9,073 nt of DNA from Maricaulis sp. (GTDB lineage: Bacteria; Pseudomonadota; Alphaproteobacteria; Caulobacterales; Maricaulaceae): contig NZLV01000159.1 in assembly GCA_002694345.1 (NCBI GenBank), forward strand, positions 1 to 9,073. Direction: 5' to 3'. Every line of letters begins with the position of its first letter. Within the stretch, counting starts at the first letter, position 1. A program made the translations under genes and the position numbers. Below the pieces are notes generated by a model. The model did not search any database. It saw only the letters and a program-made list of their open reading frames with translations, and was not told where the DNA came from. Of this stretch, positions 7,710-9,073 are shown piece by piece.

Positions 7710-8594
7710 TCAGGCCGCCGCCGCGGCCTGGCGGCCTTCGGCGATGGTTGCGAAATAGACGTCTTCCAGGTCCGGCGTGGCGGGCGCAAACCCGTCCGGC
7801 GCACTGTCGGCGATCACGCGGATCACCACCTGGCCCATGACCAGACGCTCGGAGATGATGTTGTACTGGGTGCGCAGCGCCGGCAGGTCGGCTTTTGCCA
7901 CGGTCCGCGAATAGACCTTGCCTTCCAGCTCCTTGATCAGATCGGCCGGCGCGCCTTTCGCAACGATCTTGCCCTGGTTCATGATCGCCATGTTGGGACA
8001 GAGGTCCGCGACATCTTCCACGATGTGGGTGGAGAGGATGATGACGACATTCTCACCGATCTCCGAGAGGAGATTGTGGAAACGGTTGCGCTCTTCCGGA
8101 TCGAGACCCGCGGTCGGCTCATCAACGATGATGAGTTGCGGATCACCCAGCAGGGCCTGGGCAATGCCGAAGCGCTGGCGCATGCCGCCGGAATAGGAGG
8201 CGACAGACTTGTGGGCGTGCTGTTTCAGATTGGTCTGCTCCAGCAGGCTTTCGACAACCTGTTTGCGTTCCTTGCCATTGGTCAGGCCCTTGAGAACCGC
8301 CAGATGGTCGAGCATGGCGCGTGCCGACATGCGCGGATAAACCCCGAAATCCTGGGGCAGATAGCCCAGCGTGGCGCGCAGCGCCTTGGGGTCCTTGATC
8401 GGGTTGAGATCACCGAACTGGATCGTCCCGCTATCGGGATATTGCAGCGTCGCCAGGGTTCGCATCAGCGTGGATTTGCCGGCGCCATTGGGGCCCAGCA
8501 AGCCGAACATGCCCTTGGAAATGGACAGGGTGACCCCATCCATCGCGCGCACACCATTCCCGTACGTCTTCGTCAGACCATTGATTTCAAGCAT
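7710..8594 (-). CDS. ABC transporter ATP-binding protein (ABC-2 type exporter)
   Basis: This is the cytoplasmic ATPase expected to power the permease-peptidase encoded directly downstream. All nucleotide-binding elements are intact in the 294 residues: Walker A GPNGAGKST (34-42), Q-loop Q81 in LPQDFG, signature YSGGMRQ (134-140), Walker B LIIVDEP (154-160) with catalytic E159, and the switch histidine H190. A C-terminal region (about 226-294) lies beyond the core domain and ends in a run of alanines. The ATG at 8594 starts directly at the conserved MLEINGLTKTYG. The frame is open further upstream, but only from a TTG with a non-conserved polar extension. The ribosome site is weak (GAAGAAAAA before the ATG), noticeably poorer than that of the downstream gene, which hints that the two products may be translated at different rates. 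Confidence 0.95.
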   Translation of the reverse strand: MLEINGLTKTYGNGVRAMDGVTLSISKGMFGLLGPNGAGKSTLMRTLATLQYPDSGTIQFGDLNPIKDPKALRATLGYLPQDFGVYPRMSARAMLDHLAVLKGLTNGKERKQVVESLLEQTNLKQHAHKSVASYSGGMRQRFGIAQALLGDPQLIIVDEPTAGLDPEERNRFHNLLSEIGENVVIILSTHIVEDVADLCPNMAIMNQGKIVAKGAPADLIKELEGKVYSRTVAKADLPALRTQYNIISERLVMGQVVIRVIADSAPDGFAPATPDLEDVYFATIAEGRQAAAAA

Positions 8595-8598
8595 TTTT

Positions 8599-8628
8599 TC
8601 TTCGGGCCCGTCTGAAACGGGTCCGCCC
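8599..8628 (-). repeat. Imperfect inverted repeat in the leader of the ABC operon
   Basis: Within this stretch, on the minus strand, GGACCCGT and ACGGGCCC are separated by TTCAG. They pair over five bases (CCCGT/ACGGG) and, past one A-C mismatch, two more. CGGGCCCG in the second arm is itself palindromic. The structure would lie in the mRNA leader shortly before the ATPase start codon. It is short and imperfect, so I give it little weight. Confidence 0.2.
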
Positions 8629-8646
8629 TCTCCAATCCCTGCCGGA

Positions 8647-8675
8647 ACGATACGCCCGGCCCGATTGTGGGACAA
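8647..8675 (-). promoter_or_regulatory. Candidate promoter of the ABC transporter operon
   Basis: On the minus strand, TTGTCC (8670-8675) and TATCGT (8647-8652) are separated by 17 bases. Each matches four of six bases of the vegetative -35 and -10. Transcription would begin near 8640, leaving a leader of about 45 bases before the ATPase start at 8594. No second promoter is needed for the permease-peptidase gene. The match was made by eye and is unproven. Confidence 0.3.
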
Positions 8676-8701
8676 ATGAGACCTTGTTCATCTTTGCGGC
8701 C

Positions 8702-8730
8702 AGAGGGACGCTGCCTGAAATCGTCCCTCT
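8702..8730. repeat. Perfect 9-bp inverted repeat upstream of uup
   Basis: AGAGGGACG (8702-8710) and CGTCCCTCT (8722-8730) are exact reverse complements around an 11-base spacer. It lies in the divergent region between the ABC operon and uup. There is no T-run on either side, so it is not an intrinsic terminator in either direction. It fits a dimeric repressor operator or a leader hairpin of the uup transcript. Confidence 0.45.
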
Positions 8731-8733
8731 TCG

Positions 8734-8752
8734 TTCCGGTAATCTGCCGGAA
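8734..8752. repeat. Second inverted repeat upstream of uup
   Basis: TTCCGG (8734-8739) and CCGGAA (8747-8752) are exact reverse complements around TAATCTG. The stem could extend inward by one G-U and one A-T pair. It starts only four bases after the preceding 9-bp inverted repeat and ends 40 bases before the favoured uup start codon, so the two structures probably belong together. Confidence 0.4.
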
Positions 8753-8792
8753 AGGCGTGACCGCGGACGCGCCGGCTTGTATGCGAAACCCC

Positions 8793-9073
8793 ATGTCGCC
8801 ACCGCTTTTGACCCTCCAGAACATCCACCTCACCTTCGGGGTCACCCCCTTGCTCGACGGGGCCGATCTGCAAGTGGCAGAAGGCGAGCGCCTGTGTCTG
8901 GTCGGCCGGAACGGGTCGGGCAAGTCGACCCTGATGAAGGTTGCGGCCGGACTGGTCGAAGCCGATGAGGGCGATCGTTTCATCCATCCCGGCGCAACCA
9001 TCCGCTATCTGGAACAGGAGCCGGATCTCGCCGGTTTCACGACCCTGCGGGACTATGTCGTCGCCGGTCTGGC
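8793..9073 (+). CDS. uup: ABC-F family ATPase, Uup type; C-terminus beyond window
   Basis: Uup belongs to the ABC-F group, cytoplasmic tandem-ATPase proteins without membrane parts. The group acts on ribosomes, and Uup has also been linked to DNA transposon excision and branch handling. Only the first 93 residues are present: the start of the first ATPase domain, with TLQNIHLTFG at 7-16, Walker A GRNGSGKST at 38-46, and the Q-loop segment YLEQEPDL at 72-79, which is typical of Uup. A full protein would be about 600 residues. The start is uncertain. ATG 8793 gives MSPPLLTLQNI, which fits how relatives begin as I recall them. An in-frame ATG at 8781 and GTG at 8757 are alternatives. No convincing ribosome site precedes either ATG, so a leaderless transcript is possible. 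It is divergent from the other ABC operon and the two need not be related in function. Confidence 0.88.
   Translation, partial: MSPPLLTLQNIHLTFGVTPLLDGADLQVAEGERLCLVGRNGSGKSTLMKVAAGLVEADEGDRFIHPGATIRYLEQEPDLAGFTTLRDYVVAGL

Noticed and set aside
7685..7804. 40-residue N-terminal extension of the permease-peptidase
   Set aside because: It would overlap the end of the ATPase gene, is arginine- and proline-rich without family likeness, and a GGAGGA site sits right before the ATG at 7684.
7674..8615. 313-codon open frame opposite the ABC ATPase
   Set aside because: The opposite strand carries complete Walker A, signature and Walker B motifs. The plus frame shows no independent evidence of coding.
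8688..8987. 99-codon minus-strand frame and 94-codon plus frame over the uup start
   Set aside because: Both overlap the clear Walker A region of uup in other frames and show no domain features.
1..9073. CRISPR array, tRNA/rRNA, insertion sequence or defence island
   Set aside because: No spaced direct repeats, cloverleaf-like sequence, transposase motifs or terminal repeats were seen. Composition looks even across the window.

Overview
The window looks like chromosomal DNA from a GC-rich alphaproteobacterium, most plausibly of the Maricaulis/Hyphomonadaceae/Caulobacter kind. This is an inference from codon use, from the Caulobacter-like N-terminus of the Uup protein and from the gene content. 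No search was run. There are no RNA genes, CRISPR arrays, insertion sequences or other signs of mobile DNA. Genes fill almost the whole window, and the longest gap is about 200 bases.

Layout, left to right. (1) Positions 1-878, minus strand: the N-terminal part of an exported PQQ-dependent sugar dehydrogenase, cut by the window edge. (2) Positions 968-1432, plus strand: a small four-helix membrane protein of unknown function, divergent from the dehydrogenase across 89 bases. (3) Positions 1550-2755 and 2891-4045, plus strand: two tandem paralogues of about 390 residues, soluble-looking and highly similar. I do not recognise this family. The 135-base gap between them holds two hairpins, one just after the first gene and one running almost to the start codon of the second. 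(4) Positions 4082-8594, minus strand: a two-gene ABC export operon. The ATPase (7710-8594) is transcribed first. Twenty-five bases later comes a 1200-residue protein (4082-7684) that fuses about 13 membrane helices to a periplasmic M1-type zinc aminopeptidase domain. (5) Positions 8793-9073, plus strand: the start of an ABC-F ATPase of the Uup type, cut by the window edge. It is divergent from the ABC operon across about 200 bases that carry two adjacent inverted repeats.

How the parts work together. The ATPase and the permease-peptidase fusion almost certainly form one complex: the ATPase drives the membrane part, and the peptidase is predicted to face the periplasm. The paralogue pair converges on that operon with only 36 bases between stop codons, and nothing shows that the two are functionally linked.

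The most interesting items are the unrecognised tandem paralogues with their structured intergenic region, and the fused transporter-peptidase, whose zinc site differs from the classical M1 pattern in spacing and whose GxMEN motif is absent.
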